A stretch of DNA of 64,000 nt, taken from the NCBI RefSeq assembly GCF_001514215.1, contig NZ_KQ948852.1, positions 74,292-138,291 on the forward strand, given 5' to 3'. Every line of letters starts with the position of its first letter. The stretch's first letter is position 1. The notes below the pieces were generated by a model that saw only the letters and a list, made by a program, of their open reading frames with translations, searched no databases and had not been told where the DNA came from. Shown piece after piece: positions 15,170 to 38,065 of this stretch. This DNA is from Streptomyces bungoensis. GTDB lineage: Bacteria > Actinomycetota > Actinomycetes > Streptomycetales > Streptomycetaceae. The position numbers and the translations under genes are program-made.

Positions 15170-16774
15170 ATGCTGGCCAAGCTGACCACACGGCCCGCCG
15201 TGCGGCGCGTGGCGGGTGCCGGCGCCCTCGCCCTGGCACTGCTCGGGGCCGGGCTGCCCGCGACCGCCGGCGCGGCCGCCCGGCCGCAGCCCGACCTGTC
15301 CCGCTTCTACCGGCAGCGGGTGGCGTGGGGGTCCTGCCAGGGCCCGGACATGCCCAAGGACCTGCAGTGCGGGAAGGTGACCGTCCCGCTGGACTACGCG
15401 CACCCCGGCGCCGGCACGCTCGACCTGGCCGTGGCCCGCTACCGGGCGACCGGCCACTCCCGGGGCTCGGTGCTGCTGAACTTCGGCGGGCCCGGCGGTG
15501 CCGGCGTCAGCCGGCTGGCCGCCGACGGCAAGCAGTTCATGGACCTGACGAACGGCTACGACGTGGTCTCCTTCGATCCGCGCGGCGTCGGCCGGTCCTC
15601 CCCCGTCAGCTGCGGCGAGGACGGCGATCCGCTCTCCGCCGTGACGGCGGACATCGGCCGCCCCGAGGCCCTGATGAAGCAGTTGCGGCAGGTCGCCGCC
15701 CGGTGCGCCGCCCGTTCCGGCCCGGTGCTGCGGCACATCGGGACGGTGAACGCCGCCCGGGACCTGGACGTGATGCGCCAGGCCCTCGGCGACGGGAAGC
15801 TCAACTACCTGGGCTTCTCCTACGGCAGCCGGCTCGGTGCCGTGTACGCGGCGCAGTTCCCGCACAAGGTGGGCCGGATGACGCTGGACGGGGTGGACAC
15901 CCTGACCGAGCCGCTGCCCGAGCAGGGGGTGGCGGGGGCCGAGGGGCAGCAGACGGCACTGGACGACTTCCTGGACTGGTGTACGACCGATCTCGCCTGC
16001 CCGTTCGGGCAGGACCGGCGTGCGGCCGGGGAGCAGGTCGTACGGCTGGTGCGCTCCCTCGACGAGAACCCCGTGCCCACGGACTTCGGCGGCGCCTTCA
16101 CCGGGCAGGACCTGGTGGCGGCCATCGGGCAGGCCCTCTACAGCAGGGAGGAGTGGCCCTCGCTGGAACGGGCGCTGGGCTCGCTGACCGAGGACGGCGA
16201 CACCCGGCGGGTGCTGGCCTTCGCCTCCGGCGGCGGATCCCTGCCGGTGCGGCAGGACGGGCGGGGCCCGGCGGCCGCCGAGGGCAGGAGGCAGGACGGC
16301 GGGCTCGTGGGCGCCCAGGACGTGCCGCCGGACAACCTGCCGGCCGCGCTCATGGCGATCAACTGCGCGGACGACCCCGACCGGCCCACCGACGCCCAGA
16401 TCACCGGAGAACTGCAGGGCCTGGCGGCCGTCTACGAGCAGGCGTCACCGGTCTTCGGCCGCTTCCGGCTCAACCAGCTGCTGATGTGCTACGGGCGGCC
16501 CCGGGGCACCGACTTCATCCGCCACCGGGTCAAGGACGTCCACTCGGCCAGGATGCTGCTGGTGGGCACGCGCGGCGACCCGGCGACGCCGTACCGCTGG
16601 ACCGAGGAGACGGCCCGGCGGCTGGGGCCCGCGGCCGTGGTGCTCGACAACCGGGGCGACGGGCACACCGGGTACTCGTCCTCCACGTGCGTGCACCGCA
16701 AGGTGGACGACTTCCTGCTGTACGGCGATCTCCCGGCGAGCGGCAGTTCCTGTCCGGCGGACCGGAAGCCCTGA
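15170..16774 (+). CDS. Secreted S33 tripeptidyl aminopeptidase-type hydrolase
   Basis: The 534-residue protein has a signal peptide (ALALALLGAGLPATAGAAA). Its alpha/beta-hydrolase layout is that of Streptomyces SlpD/SlpE-type and tripeptidyl aminopeptidases: oxyanion loop NFGGPGGAG, nucleophile GFSYGS (Ser217), acid in GTRGDPATP and His in GDGHTGYSS, the last lying in the C-terminal TAP-like domain. It should remove short peptides from protein N-termini outside the cell. The start is ATG with GGGAGG 6 nt upstream. Several cysteines (WGSCQGP, LQCGK, WCTTDLAC) suggest disulfides. Confidence 0.88.
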   Translation: MLAKLTTRPAVRRVAGAGALALALLGAGLPATAGAAARPQPDLSRFYRQRVAWGSCQGPDMPKDLQCGKVTVPLDYAHPGAGTLDLAVARYRATGHSRGSVLLNFGGPGGAGVSRLAADGKQFMDLTNGYDVVSFDPRGVGRSSPVSCGEDGDPLSAVTADIGRPEALMKQLRQVAARCAARSGPVLRHIGTVNAARDLDVMRQALGDGKLNYLGFSYGSRLGAVYAAQFPHKVGRMTLDGVDTLTEPLPEQGVAGAEGQQTALDDFLDWCTTDLACPFGQDRRAAGEQVVRLVRSLDENPVPTDFGGAFTGQDLVAAIGQALYSREEWPSLERALGSLTEDGDTRRVLAFASGGGSLPVRQDGRGPAAAEGRRQDGGLVGAQDVPPDNLPAALMAINCADDPDRPTDAQITGELQGLAAVYEQASPVFGRFRLNQLLMCYGRPRGTDFIRHRVKDVHSARMLLVGTRGDPATPYRWTEETARRLGPAAVVLDNRGDGHTGYSSSTCVHRKVDDFLLYGDLPASGSSCPADRKP

Positions 16775-16940
16775 CGTCCGGCCGCGAACTCCGCCGCGAA
16801 CTCCACCAAGGGATGACAGAAGCAGGGCAACCGGGTAACAGGCCCGAATCGGCACAACCTCGTGGGCATCACGGCCGTCAACCGGGCAGGCGTGCCTCGG
16901 CACGCCGTATCCGCAAGTGACCGCGACAGGGGAACCCGCC

Positions 16941-17462
16941 ATGCGCATCCGCACCGCCTTCGCCGTATCCGCCGTCCCGGCCGCCGCCGCGGCCCTGCTG
17001 CTGACCGCGCCGCCGAGCCAGGCCGCGGGGCCCGCCCAGCCCGCGACCTGCGCCCGGAAGGTGCTGACCGTGCGGGCGAAGGCCGCGGCCGGTGAACCCA
17101 CCGTGGTGCGCGTCAGCGTGACCAACCACGGCACCCGCGCCTGTCTCGTCGACCGGGTCCCCACCGTCACCTTCGGCGACCTGGACGGGGTCGCGCTGCC
17201 GGTGCCGGCGACGTCCGGCGGCACGTACCCGCTGCACGCGGGCAGGACGGCGTACGCGGACGTGCGCACCGTCGCCGACCCGAAGGACCCCGAGGCCCGC
17301 CGGGTGCCGGGCATCGGGGTGAGCGCGTCGGCGTACCAGTGGGGCCGCTCCTTCACCGCCGCCCGGCTCGGCACCGGCCGTGAGGTCGTGGTGTGGGAGC
17401 CGGTGACGACCTGGTGGCAGCCGACGGCGGCCGCCGCGGACCGGGCGCTCGGGCTCAGCTGA
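16941..17462 (+). CDS. Secreted DUF4232-type protein
   Basis: The 173-residue protein has a signal peptide (MRIRTAFAVSAVPAAAAALL, cut after SQAA) and a beta-rich domain. It shows the pattern of the actinobacterial DUF4232 family: CARKVLTVRAKAAAGEP, VSVTNHGTRACLVDRVPTVTF and VWEPVTTWWQP. The function is unknown. The start ATG lies close to GGGGAA. Its 3' end overlaps the stop of the convergent asparagine synthetase by 8 bp. The 166-bp gap upstream contains a doubled CCGCGAACTCC but no clear promoter. Confidence 0.75.
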   Translation: MRIRTAFAVSAVPAAAAALLLTAPPSQAAGPAQPATCARKVLTVRAKAAAGEPTVVRVSVTNHGTRACLVDRVPTVTFGDLDGVALPVPATSGGTYPLHAGRTAYADVRTVADPKDPEARRVPGIGVSASAYQWGRSFTAARLGTGREVVVWEPVTTWWQPTAAAADRALGLS

Positions 17463-19296
17463 GGACCAGCTCCGGGGAGTACAGGTCCAGCCAGTGGGCG
17501 AGGTCGAGGACGCGCTCCAGGCCGCGCCGGGCGACCTGGCTGCCGACGGGGGTCTCCCGCTCGGCGGCCTGCCGCACCCGGTCCCGGTCGACCAGGTCGA
17601 AGACGCGGTGGGAGGGCCGGGCGAGGAGGTCCCCGGCCTGGTCCTGGAGCGCGCGGGCGTACCGCGGGTCCTGGGTGGACGGGTAGGGGCTCTTGACCCG
17701 CTCGTACACCGAGCGGGGCAGGACGTCCGCGGTGGCCTCCCGCAGCAGGCTCTTCTCCCGGCCGTCGAAGGACTTCAGCGACCAGGGCGTGTTGTAGACG
17801 TACTCCACGAGCCGGTGGTCGCAGAACGGCACCCGGACCTCCAGGCCGACGGCCATGCTCATCCGGTCCTTGCGGTCCAGCAGGGCGCGGACGAAGCGGG
17901 TCAGGTGCAGGTGGCAGATCTGCCGCATCCGGTACTCGAAGTCGCTCTCCCCGGCCAGGCGTTCGATGCCGGCGACGGCCGAGCGGTAGCCGTCGGCGAC
18001 GTAGCCCTCCAGGTCGAGGGCCTTGGCCAGGTCGGGGCGCAGCACGTCGGTGTCGTCGCCGAAGTGGCGGCCGAAGCGGACCAGCCAGGGGAAGGTGTCG
18101 GCGCGGCGGGCCTCCTCGTCGAAGAACTGCAGGTAGCCGCCGAACACCTCGTCGGCGGACTCGCCGGACAGGGCGACCGTGGACTGGTCGCGGATGGCGT
18201 GGAAGAGCAGCAGCAGGGAGGCGTCCATGTCGCCGAACCCGGCCGGCAGGTCCCGGGCGCGGATCACCCTGCGCCGTACGGCGGGGTCGGCGAGGGACTG
18301 GGCGTCCAGGACGATGTCCTGGTGGTCGGTCCGGGCCAGCCGGGCCACGTCGTGCACGAAGGGCGTGTCCGGGGTGCCGCGCAGTTCGTCGGCGACGAAG
18401 TGGTCGCTCTGGCCGACGAAGTCGACGGCGAAGCTGCGCACCTTCTCGCCCCGCTCGGCCAGCTGCCGGGCGGCGAGCGCGGTCATCGCGGAGGAGTCGA
18501 GGCCGCCGGAGAGCAGGGTGCAGCGCGGGACGTCGGCGACCAGCTGGCGGCGCACGATGTCGTCGAGGAGCGTGCGTACGGTGGCGACGGTGGTGTCGCG
18601 GTCGTCGGCGTGCGGGCGGGTGGCCAGCCGCCAGTAGACGCGCGTGGCGGCGCCGGTGCGGCCGACGGTGACCACGGTGCCGGGTTCGACCTCGCGCATG
18701 CCGTCCCACACGGCGTGGCCGGGCGTCTTGATCAGGGTGAACAGCTCGCGCAGCCCGTCCAGGCGGACACGGGGGCGGACCAGCGGGTGGGCGAGGATCG
18801 CCTTGGGCTCGGAGCCGAACAGGACGCCGTCGGCGGTCGGGTGGTAGTAGAAGGGCTTGATGCCCATGCGGTCGCGGACCATCACCAGCTTGTCGTGGCG
18901 GCCGTCCCACACGGCGAAGGCGTACATGCCGTTGAGCCGCTCGGCGACGGCGTCACCCCACTCCAGGTAGCCGTGCAGGACGACCTCGGTGTCGGAGTCG
19001 GTGGTGAACCGGTGGCCGCGGTCGGCGAGTTCGCGGCGCAGCTCGGTGAAGTTGTACGTCTCGCCGGAGTAGACCAGGGCGACGGTCCCCCCGGGCGTCC
19101 GCACGGTCATCGGCTGGCGGCCGCCGGGGAGGTCGATGATCGCGAGCCGGCGGTGCCCCAGGGCGGCCGGTCCCTGCGCCCAGGTGCCGCGGTCGTCGGG
19201 TCCCCGGCAGGCCATGGTCTCGGTCATCGCCCGCAGCGCGGTGTCCTCGGCGGTCAGTTCGCGGTCGAAGGAGACCCATCCGGTGATGCCGCACAT
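17455..19296 (-). CDS. asnB: Asparagine synthetase (glutamine-hydrolysing)
   Basis: The 613-residue protein starts MCGITGWVSF, so Cys2 is the expected glutaminase nucleophile. The N-terminal Ntn domain (CRGPDDRGTW, GHRRLAIIDL) is followed by the ATP-pyrophosphatase domain with the PP-loop LLSGGLDSSA and the later SGESADEVFGGY. The enzyme transfers glutamine-derived ammonia to an adenylated carboxylate. It could be housekeeping AsnB, but it is the last gene of the minus-strand biosynthetic block, and such enzymes also amidate natural products. AGGAGG lies 6 nt before the ATG. The 274-bp gap upstream may hold its own promoter. Confidence 0.88.
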   Translation of the reverse strand: MCGITGWVSFDRELTAEDTALRAMTETMACRGPDDRGTWAQGPAALGHRRLAIIDLPGGRQPMTVRTPGGTVALVYSGETYNFTELRRELADRGHRFTTDSDTEVVLHGYLEWGDAVAERLNGMYAFAVWDGRHDKLVMVRDRMGIKPFYYHPTADGVLFGSEPKAILAHPLVRPRVRLDGLRELFTLIKTPGHAVWDGMREVEPGTVVTVGRTGAATRVYWRLATRPHADDRDTTVATVRTLLDDIVRRQLVADVPRCTLLSGGLDSSAMTALAARQLAERGEKVRSFAVDFVGQSDHFVADELRGTPDTPFVHDVARLARTDHQDIVLDAQSLADPAVRRRVIRARDLPAGFGDMDASLLLLFHAIRDQSTVALSGESADEVFGGYLQFFDEEARRADTFPWLVRFGRHFGDDTDVLRPDLAKALDLEGYVADGYRSAVAGIERLAGESDFEYRMRQICHLHLTRFVRALLDRKDRMSMAVGLEVRVPFCDHRLVEYVYNTPWSLKSFDGREKSLLREATADVLPRSVYERVKSPYPSTQDPRYARALQDQAGDLLARPSHRVFDLVDRDRVRQAAERETPVGSQVARRGLERVLDLAHWLDLYSPELVLS

Positions 19297-19389
19297 GCGC
19301 TGCCTCCTGCCCTGACGGCGGCCGGCCCGGGCCGTCCGGGTGGACGGGAGTCGGCCGCCGAGCCGGTCGTGAACCAGTTGCATCAAGCA

Positions 19390-19395
19390 CTTATA
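19390..19395 (-). promoter_or_regulatory. Possible -10 element upstream of asnB
   Basis: On the minus strand TATAAG lies about 94 nt before the asnB start. It is one of very few AT-rich hexamers in the 274-bp gap between asnB and the upstream hydrolase. No convincing -35 is seen at 16-18 bp, so this is weak. Confidence 0.25.
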
Positions 19396-19570
19396 TGACG
19401 AGCCTCCGTCAGGCACCCGCGCCGGTCAACGCGGCGGCGTCCCGCCCGGCCCCCGCTCCCCCACGGTTTCGGCCGCGTTTTGCCTGGGCGAGGCGGGGCG
19501 GGCGCCGCCGCACCGGGCCGGGTCCGCCGGGAACCGGCCACGGGCAAAGACTTCGCCAAGGTCCCGGCGG

Positions 19571-20350
19571 TTACTGCTTCGGGGTCAGGAAGGCGTCCAG
19601 GGCGGCGGTCAGCTCGGCGGGCTTCTCCACGGGCAGCTCGTGGCCGGCGTCGATGATGCGGACCGTCGCGTCGGGGCAGGCCTTCGCCAGGCGCAGCATC
19701 TGCCGCACCGGCAGCTGGACGTCGTGGTAGCCGTGCACCAGCAGGACGGGGACGCGGATCTCCGCGGCGCGGTCGAGGACGTCGAAGGCACGCATGGCGG
19801 AGTAGCAGGTCATGACGACCTCGCGCGGGGTGGTGGCGGAGGCCCGGACGAAGGCGCGGATCTCCTCGCGGGGGTACCCGGGAGCGAAGGCGCGCTGGAT
19901 GTTGGCGGCGACGAACACCTTGAACGGCACGAGGGTGGACACCGCCATGAGCAGGCCCCGGCCCCGGCTGTAGGTCATCCGGCCGATGGAGTTGACCAGC
20001 ACCAGGCGCTCGACGCGCCCGGGGTGGGACAGGGCGATCGTCTGGGCGATCATCCCGCCCATGGAGTGCCCGACCAGCACACACCGGTCGACCTCCAGGT
20101 GGTCCAGCAGGGCCAGCACGTCCCGGGCCAGGTCCTCGATCGTCCGCGACCCCGCGCCGCCGCTCTCGCCGTGCCCGCGCAGGTCGAGCCGGATCACCCG
20201 GCGCCCGGTGGAGAAGTGCTCCAGCTGGTGGTCCCAGCGGTGCCGGTCGGCCGTCCAGCCGTGCACGAACACCAGGGGCGCCCCCACGCCGTCGCGGGGG
20301 CCCTCGTCGTCGTACGTGAGTGTCGCGCCGTCGACATCGAGCTGCGGCAT
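19571..20350 (-). CDS. Alpha/beta hydrolase (Ser nucleophile)
   Basis: The 259-residue cytoplasmic hydrolase has the oxyanion strand PLVFVHGWTADRHRWDHQL, LDLRGHGESG, the nucleophile elbow GHSMGG, an Asp in HGYHDVQLP and a His in DAGHELPVEKP. The triad is complete. It resembles generic esterases and type II-like thioesterase folds. It lies directly downstream of the Cys-hydrolase and reductase genes with a 64-nt gap and AGGAGG before its ATG. It may hydrolyse an intermediate or mis-primed chain of the pathway, which is inference. The stop is TAA. Confidence 0.8.
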   Translation of the reverse strand: MPQLDVDGATLTYDDEGPRDGVGAPLVFVHGWTADRHRWDHQLEHFSTGRRVIRLDLRGHGESGGAGSRTIEDLARDVLALLDHLEVDRCVLVGHSMGGMIAQTIALSHPGRVERLVLVNSIGRMTYSRGRGLLMAVSTLVPFKVFVAANIQRAFAPGYPREEIRAFVRASATTPREVVMTCYSAMRAFDVLDRAAEIRVPVLLVHGYHDVQLPVRQMLRLAKACPDATVRIIDAGHELPVEKPAELTAALDAFLTPKQ

Positions 20351-20414
20351 GGGGCGCCTCCTGGGCTGCGGTCCGGTTACTGCCGGGTAGGCTAGTCGGC
20401 CCGCCGGGCGCCCG

Positions 20415-21554
20415 TCACCGGCGTGTCCCGAGGAACTCGAGGATGTGCCCGAAGACGTCGAGCGCGGCGCCCCGGCCCAGGAAGGTGTCGAGGTGGCCGT
20501 AGCCGGGGATCTCGGTGTACCGGACGTCCAGCCGGGGCTGCCGGCGGGCCAGCACCTCGTGGCAGAGCTTCTGCGAGTCCAGCCACAGTCCGTTCTCGCT
20601 GCCCGAGAGCAGCAGGACGGGGGTGTCGATGCGGTCGGCGGCGTCGAGCGCGTTGGGCGGCAGCGCGCGGTAGCGGTGGTCGGTGTCGTGCCAGCGCACG
20701 ACGGAGCGGGCCAGCTCGATCCGGCGCAGGTGGGGCAGGATCCACAGCGGGGCGGGTCCGAGGAGTTCGGCCAGCCGTTCGTGGGTGGCGCGGTCGAGGT
20801 TCTCGTGCACGAACAGCGAGGCTCCCGTGCCCCAGGCCGAGTGGTGCAGGATCTGGCAGGTCGGGTCGGGACACGCGGCCCCGCGGGAGGCCAGCGCGAA
20901 CAGCGGGGTGTACTTCGACCACAGGCCCACCCGGCGGAAGTCGACCGGGATGTGGTCGATCCGGGACTTCAGCAGCTCGCCCGCGACGGACATCCGCAAG
21001 GAGGTGCGCCCCGCCAGCTTGGGGGTGAGGAACACCCCCTGGGACACCACGCCCGCCAGGCCCGGGACCAGGCCGGCGGTCAGGCTCAGCGACAGGGTGA
21101 GCGCGCCGATGCAGTGCGCGACCACGAACAGCGGCCGGTCGCCGATGCGTTCCCGGACGTACCGGACGGCCGCGGGGATGTCGTGCAGGGCCACGTCGTC
21201 GTAGGTGTACCGGTGGCCGGTCTCGTTGTACGGCAGCCGGCAGCTGCCCCGCCAGTCCAGCAGCCAGGGCTCGTAGCCGTCGTCGAGCAGGACGTCGACG
21301 AGGTTGCGGGTCTCGGGCAGCAGGAACATGTCGGCGGAGGCGGTGTGCCCGTGCAGGAGCAGGACGGCGGGGCGCCCCGGGTCCCCGGTGTCCACGCGGG
21401 TCAGGCCGAGGCGGACGCCGTCGCCGGCGCGCAGCGGGATCTCCTCGACGCGGGCCGGGTCGAGGCGGTGGCGCAGGGGGCGCGGCGCCGCGGTGGTGCG
21501 GACCCTGCGCAGCGCCGGGCGGGCCGTCCGGGAGGGGCGGGTGCGGAAGATCAT
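20415..21554 (-). CDS. Alpha/beta hydrolase with Cys nucleophile (AHCIGA)
   Basis: The 379-residue protein has a hydrolase core: PAVLLLHGHTASADMFLLPE, EPWLLDWRGSCRLP, the nucleophile elbow FVVAHCIGALTLS and a C-terminal PGYGHLDTFLG carrying the His. The elbow has Cys in place of Ser, as in polyhydroxyalkanoate synthases. It also resembles the hydrolase domains I recall at the end of long actinobacterial GMC/cholesterol-oxidase-type fusion proteins. A Cys nucleophile favours acyl transfer over hydrolysis. Its ATG overlaps the stop of the upstream reductase gene (ATGA), so the two proteins are probably made together. No signal peptide is seen. Confidence 0.8.
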   Translation of the reverse strand: MIFRTRPSRTARPALRRVRTTAAPRPLRHRLDPARVEEIPLRAGDGVRLGLTRVDTGDPGRPAVLLLHGHTASADMFLLPETRNLVDVLLDDGYEPWLLDWRGSCRLPYNETGHRYTYDDVALHDIPAAVRYVRERIGDRPLFVVAHCIGALTLSLSLTAGLVPGLAGVVSQGVFLTPKLAGRTSLRMSVAGELLKSRIDHIPVDFRRVGLWSKYTPLFALASRGAACPDPTCQILHHSAWGTGASLFVHENLDRATHERLAELLGPAPLWILPHLRRIELARSVVRWHDTDHRYRALPPNALDAADRIDTPVLLLSGSENGLWLDSQKLCHEVLARRQPRLDVRYTEIPGYGHLDTFLGRGAALDVFGHILEFLGTRR

Positions 21555-24268
21555 CGGTGCTCCTCCGTGAGGGTCGGGGTGCGGCGCAGGTCGAGCAGGT
21601 CCGCGGCGGCCCGGGCGAACGGGGCGACGAGGCCGCGGCCCATCTCCAGGCCGAACCAGGCGAGCCAGGTCAGTTTGGCGGCCCGCTTCTCCTGGCCGGT
21701 CAGGCGCGGGTCCACCCGGATGCCGTCGATCTGGTCGCGGACGTAGGACCCGGCGGGTACGACGACCTCGCCGATGAGGCTCGCGGCCTCGCCCTCGCGG
21801 CCGATCTCCACGGTCAGGGCGCGGGTCTGCCGCCACAGGTCCCGGCGGGCCCGCGCGTACTTGCGGCCCTCCAGCCACCACCGGCCGCCGTCGGCGTCGC
21901 GCAGGGTCAGGCGGTAGCGCAGGAGCTGGTGGCGCAGGCCGTGCCGCTGCGGGATGCCCTCGTCGGGGCGCACCCAGACGTCGCCGCGCTCCACGGCCAG
22001 CGGCTCGGCGTGCAGGGCGGGGCAGGTCAGCGCACCGGTGACGTCCACCCGGCGCTCGGTGACGAGCTGGTACATGCTCGCGATGGAGAGGGTGAGCGCC
22101 ATCGAGCAGGGCGCCTGGGCTGCGGCTCCGACCGGGCCGACCGTGCCCTCGGTGGTCTCGGAGAACCACAGGTAGGGCTGGTCGTCCTTGTGCGGGAGCC
22201 GGGCCAGGCCGTCGTCGGCGAGCTTCTCGAAGGTCCGCAGCTGGGCCCGGGAGTCGTAGCGGGCGGCGGGGGCGAGGCCGAGGGCGGCGACCAGCGCGTC
22301 GGTGCGCTCCCCGCCGGCGGCGGGCCCCTGCAGGGTGGCCTCGCACAGTCTGAGCGCGGTGGGACTGCTCAACACCCGCGACAGGAAGGCGAGTTCGGGA
22401 ACGGGTTCGGCCTCCAGGCGGGCGAGGGTGTCGGTGCGCCACTCGTCCCAGTCCTGCACGCGGACGTGCATGCCGCCGAGCGCCATGTCCCGTACGACGT
22501 CGTCGAGGGTGTTGGGCACGCCGGTGAGGTGGTAGTCGAAGCCCCAGGCGTCGGGCTCGCAGATCGCGGCGGCCGCGACCCGGCTGACCCAGTCGACCGG
22601 GGCCGCGTTGAGATAGCGGAACGCCGGTACGGTGCGGAAGCGGCCGAAGGCCGAGATCAGGCCGCTGCTGAGGTCCTGCGGGTTGTAGGCGCCGGTCTTC
22701 GTGTGGCCGCCGATCCCGCCGGGACGCAGCGCGGTGACGACCAGGCCGTGGTCGCGGGCGCGGCGCAGGGCCACCTCGGCGGCCCACTTCGACTGGTCGT
22801 ACCCGGAGACGAGCCGGTCGACGTGCGCGAGGGGGTCGTCCTCGCCCATGGAGGTGATGCCGACCTCGTTGAACACGGCGACGGACGAGATGTGGTGCAG
22901 CGGCTTGGGACGGCCGGTGGCGGCGAGTTCGGCGAGGGTGAGCGTGCCCAGGACGTTGCCGGTGCGCAGCGACTGGTAACCGCGCAGGAAGTCCACGGCG
23001 GCCGCGACGCCGACGACGCTGTCGAGCTCGTGGGAGAGGGTGTGCCACTGCTCGTCGGTGAGGCCGAGGCGCGGGCGGCGCAGGTCGCCGGGCAGGACCG
23101 TGATCCGGCGGCGGACCTCCGCTGACCAGGGCAGCCGGTAGGAGCGGAGCTGCTCGCCGAGCCGGGCCGTGGCGGCCTCCTCGTCGGCCGCGCGGACCAG
23201 GCAGTGGACGTGCGCGTCGCTGTGCCGCAGCAGGTCGAGCAGCAGGTGGCTGCCGAGGAAGCCGGTGGCCCCGGTCAGCAGGACGCGGCGCGGCGGCAGC
23301 GGCTCGGGGACGTCGGTGAACGGCAGCCGGTCGGCGAGGGCGAGGTCGGCGAGGATCTGGTCGAGGTCCTCCTGGCGGGCGCGGGTGTGGGCGGCGGGCG
23401 GCTGGGCGGGTGCCGGTGCCGTGGATCGGGTGGGGGCCGGTGCCGGCGCGAGGGCGGGGGCCGGTGCTCCCGTCCCTGCCGGCGCCGCGGCAGGCCGGCC
23501 CGCGGTCGGCGCCGTCAGCGGCGCGCGGGAGGCTGCTGAGGCGCCGGACGACGCAGGGACCCGGACCGTCGCGTCGGCCGGGCCCGGTATCTCGGCCGAC
23601 GCGGACCCGGCAGGCGTGGTGGCGCCCGCTGCACCCGGCGGTCCAGCCGCCGTCGGTGGCCCGACAAGCTCGGAGGCTTGTGCCACACCCGGCGGCCCGG
23701 CCGCCGTCGACGCGCCGGCAGGCGCGGAGGCGCCCGCCGCGCCCGGCAGCCCGGCCGCCGTCGATCCCCCGGCAGGCGCGGAGGCCTCCGCCACACCCGG
23801 CGGCCCGGCCGCCGTCGACGCCGCCGCCCCGGGCGGCCCCGACACGTCAGCCCCCGAAGACGCGACCGGCCCCACCGCCCCCGCCCCGCTCCCCAGCAGC
23901 GGCAGCCAGCGGCGGGCCAGGCTTGACGGGCGGGCGTCCGCGAAGATCTCGTCCAGGTCGACCTCGATGCCCAGTTCGCCCTCGAGCTCGGCGGCCAGCT
24001 CGACCGCGTCGACGGAGGTGCCGCCCGCGTCGAAGAAGTCGGCGTCGGGGGCGAGCCGGCCGGAGGGCAGACGGCGGCCCGCCGCGGCGGCGACGGCGGC
24101 CGTCAGGGTGTCCAGGTCCGGTGCGGGGGCGGGGGCGGAGCCGGGCGCCGTGTCCGCCGCCCGCACCCTGGCGAGCAGTTCGGACACGCCGAGCCCGCCG
24201 CCCCGCTCGATCGCCTCGGCGACCGCGCGTCGGCCGGCGTGCTCCGGCTCCTCGTTGACGTCACGCAT
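21551..24268 (-). CDS. Carrier protein-thioester reductase with extra C-terminal domain
   Basis: The 905-residue protein has four parts. Residues 45-130 are a carrier domain with the phosphopantetheine serine in FFDAGGTSVDAVEL. Residues 130-310 are an Ala/Pro/Gly linker with four 18-residue repeats. Residues 320-690 are an extended-SDR thioester reductase (LLTGATGFLGSHLL for NADPH; YDQSK with the catalytic Tyr and Lys). Residues 715-905 are a domain I cannot name (MALTLSIASMYQLV ... GDVWVRPDEGIPQRHGL ... GRWWLEGRKYARARRDLW). The reductase should release a carrier-bound acyl chain as aldehyde or alcohol. The carrier-reductase order resembles HglB of heterocyst glycolipid synthesis. The C-terminal part looks like the middle domain of GMC-oxidase/hydrolase fusions, which would pair it with the next gene. 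Confidence 0.85.
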   Translation of the reverse strand: MRDVNEEPEHAGRRAVAEAIERGGGLGVSELLARVRAADTAPGSAPAPAPDLDTLTAAVAAAAGRRLPSGRLAPDADFFDAGGTSVDAVELAAELEGELGIEVDLDEIFADARPSSLARRWLPLLGSGAGAVGPVASSGADVSGPPGAAASTAAGPPGVAEASAPAGGSTAAGLPGAAGASAPAGASTAAGPPGVAQASELVGPPTAAGPPGAAGATTPAGSASAEIPGPADATVRVPASSGASAASRAPLTAPTAGRPAAAPAGTGAPAPALAPAPAPTRSTAPAPAQPPAAHTRARQEDLDQILADLALADRLPFTDVPEPLPPRRVLLTGATGFLGSHLLLDLLRHSDAHVHCLVRAADEEAATARLGEQLRSYRLPWSAEVRRRITVLPGDLRRPRLGLTDEQWHTLSHELDSVVGVAAAVDFLRGYQSLRTGNVLGTLTLAELAATGRPKPLHHISSVAVFNEVGITSMGEDDPLAHVDRLVSGYDQSKWAAEVALRRARDHGLVVTALRPGGIGGHTKTGAYNPQDLSSGLISAFGRFRTVPAFRYLNAAPVDWVSRVAAAAICEPDAWGFDYHLTGVPNTLDDVVRDMALGGMHVRVQDWDEWRTDTLARLEAEPVPELAFLSRVLSSPTALRLCEATLQGPAAGGERTDALVAALGLAPAARYDSRAQLRTFEKLADDGLARLPHKDDQPYLWFSETTEGTVGPVGAAAQAPCSMALTLSIASMYQLVTERRVDVTGALTCPALHAEPLAVERGDVWVRPDEGIPQRHGLRHQLLRYRLTLRDADGGRWWLEGRKYARARRDLWRQTRALTVEIGREGEAASLIGEVVVPAGSYVRDQIDGIRVDPRLTGQEKRAAKLTWLAWFGLEMGRGLVAPFARAAADLLDLRRTPTLTEEHR
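23603..23818. repeat. Four 54-bp tandem repeats in the reductase linker
   Basis: Units at 23818-23765, 23764-23711, 23710-23657 and 23656-23603 encode 18-residue versions of STAAGPPGVAEASAPAGG. They form a flexible arm between carrier and reductase. Copy number could vary in frame between strains. Confidence 0.85.
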
Positions 24269-24301
24269 GAGAGCCTTTCAGGTTGTGCATGGTCGTGTTC
24301 C

Positions 24302-38026
<13,725 letters not shown>

Positions 38027-38065
38027 CTGGGCAGGTGTCCTCGGCTGTTCGGGGCAGGCTGGATT

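Noticed and set aside
17463..18910. Minus-strand alternative frames inside asnB with Arg/Pro-rich products
   Set aside because: AsnB motifs are continuous in one frame, and the alternatives have no start signals.
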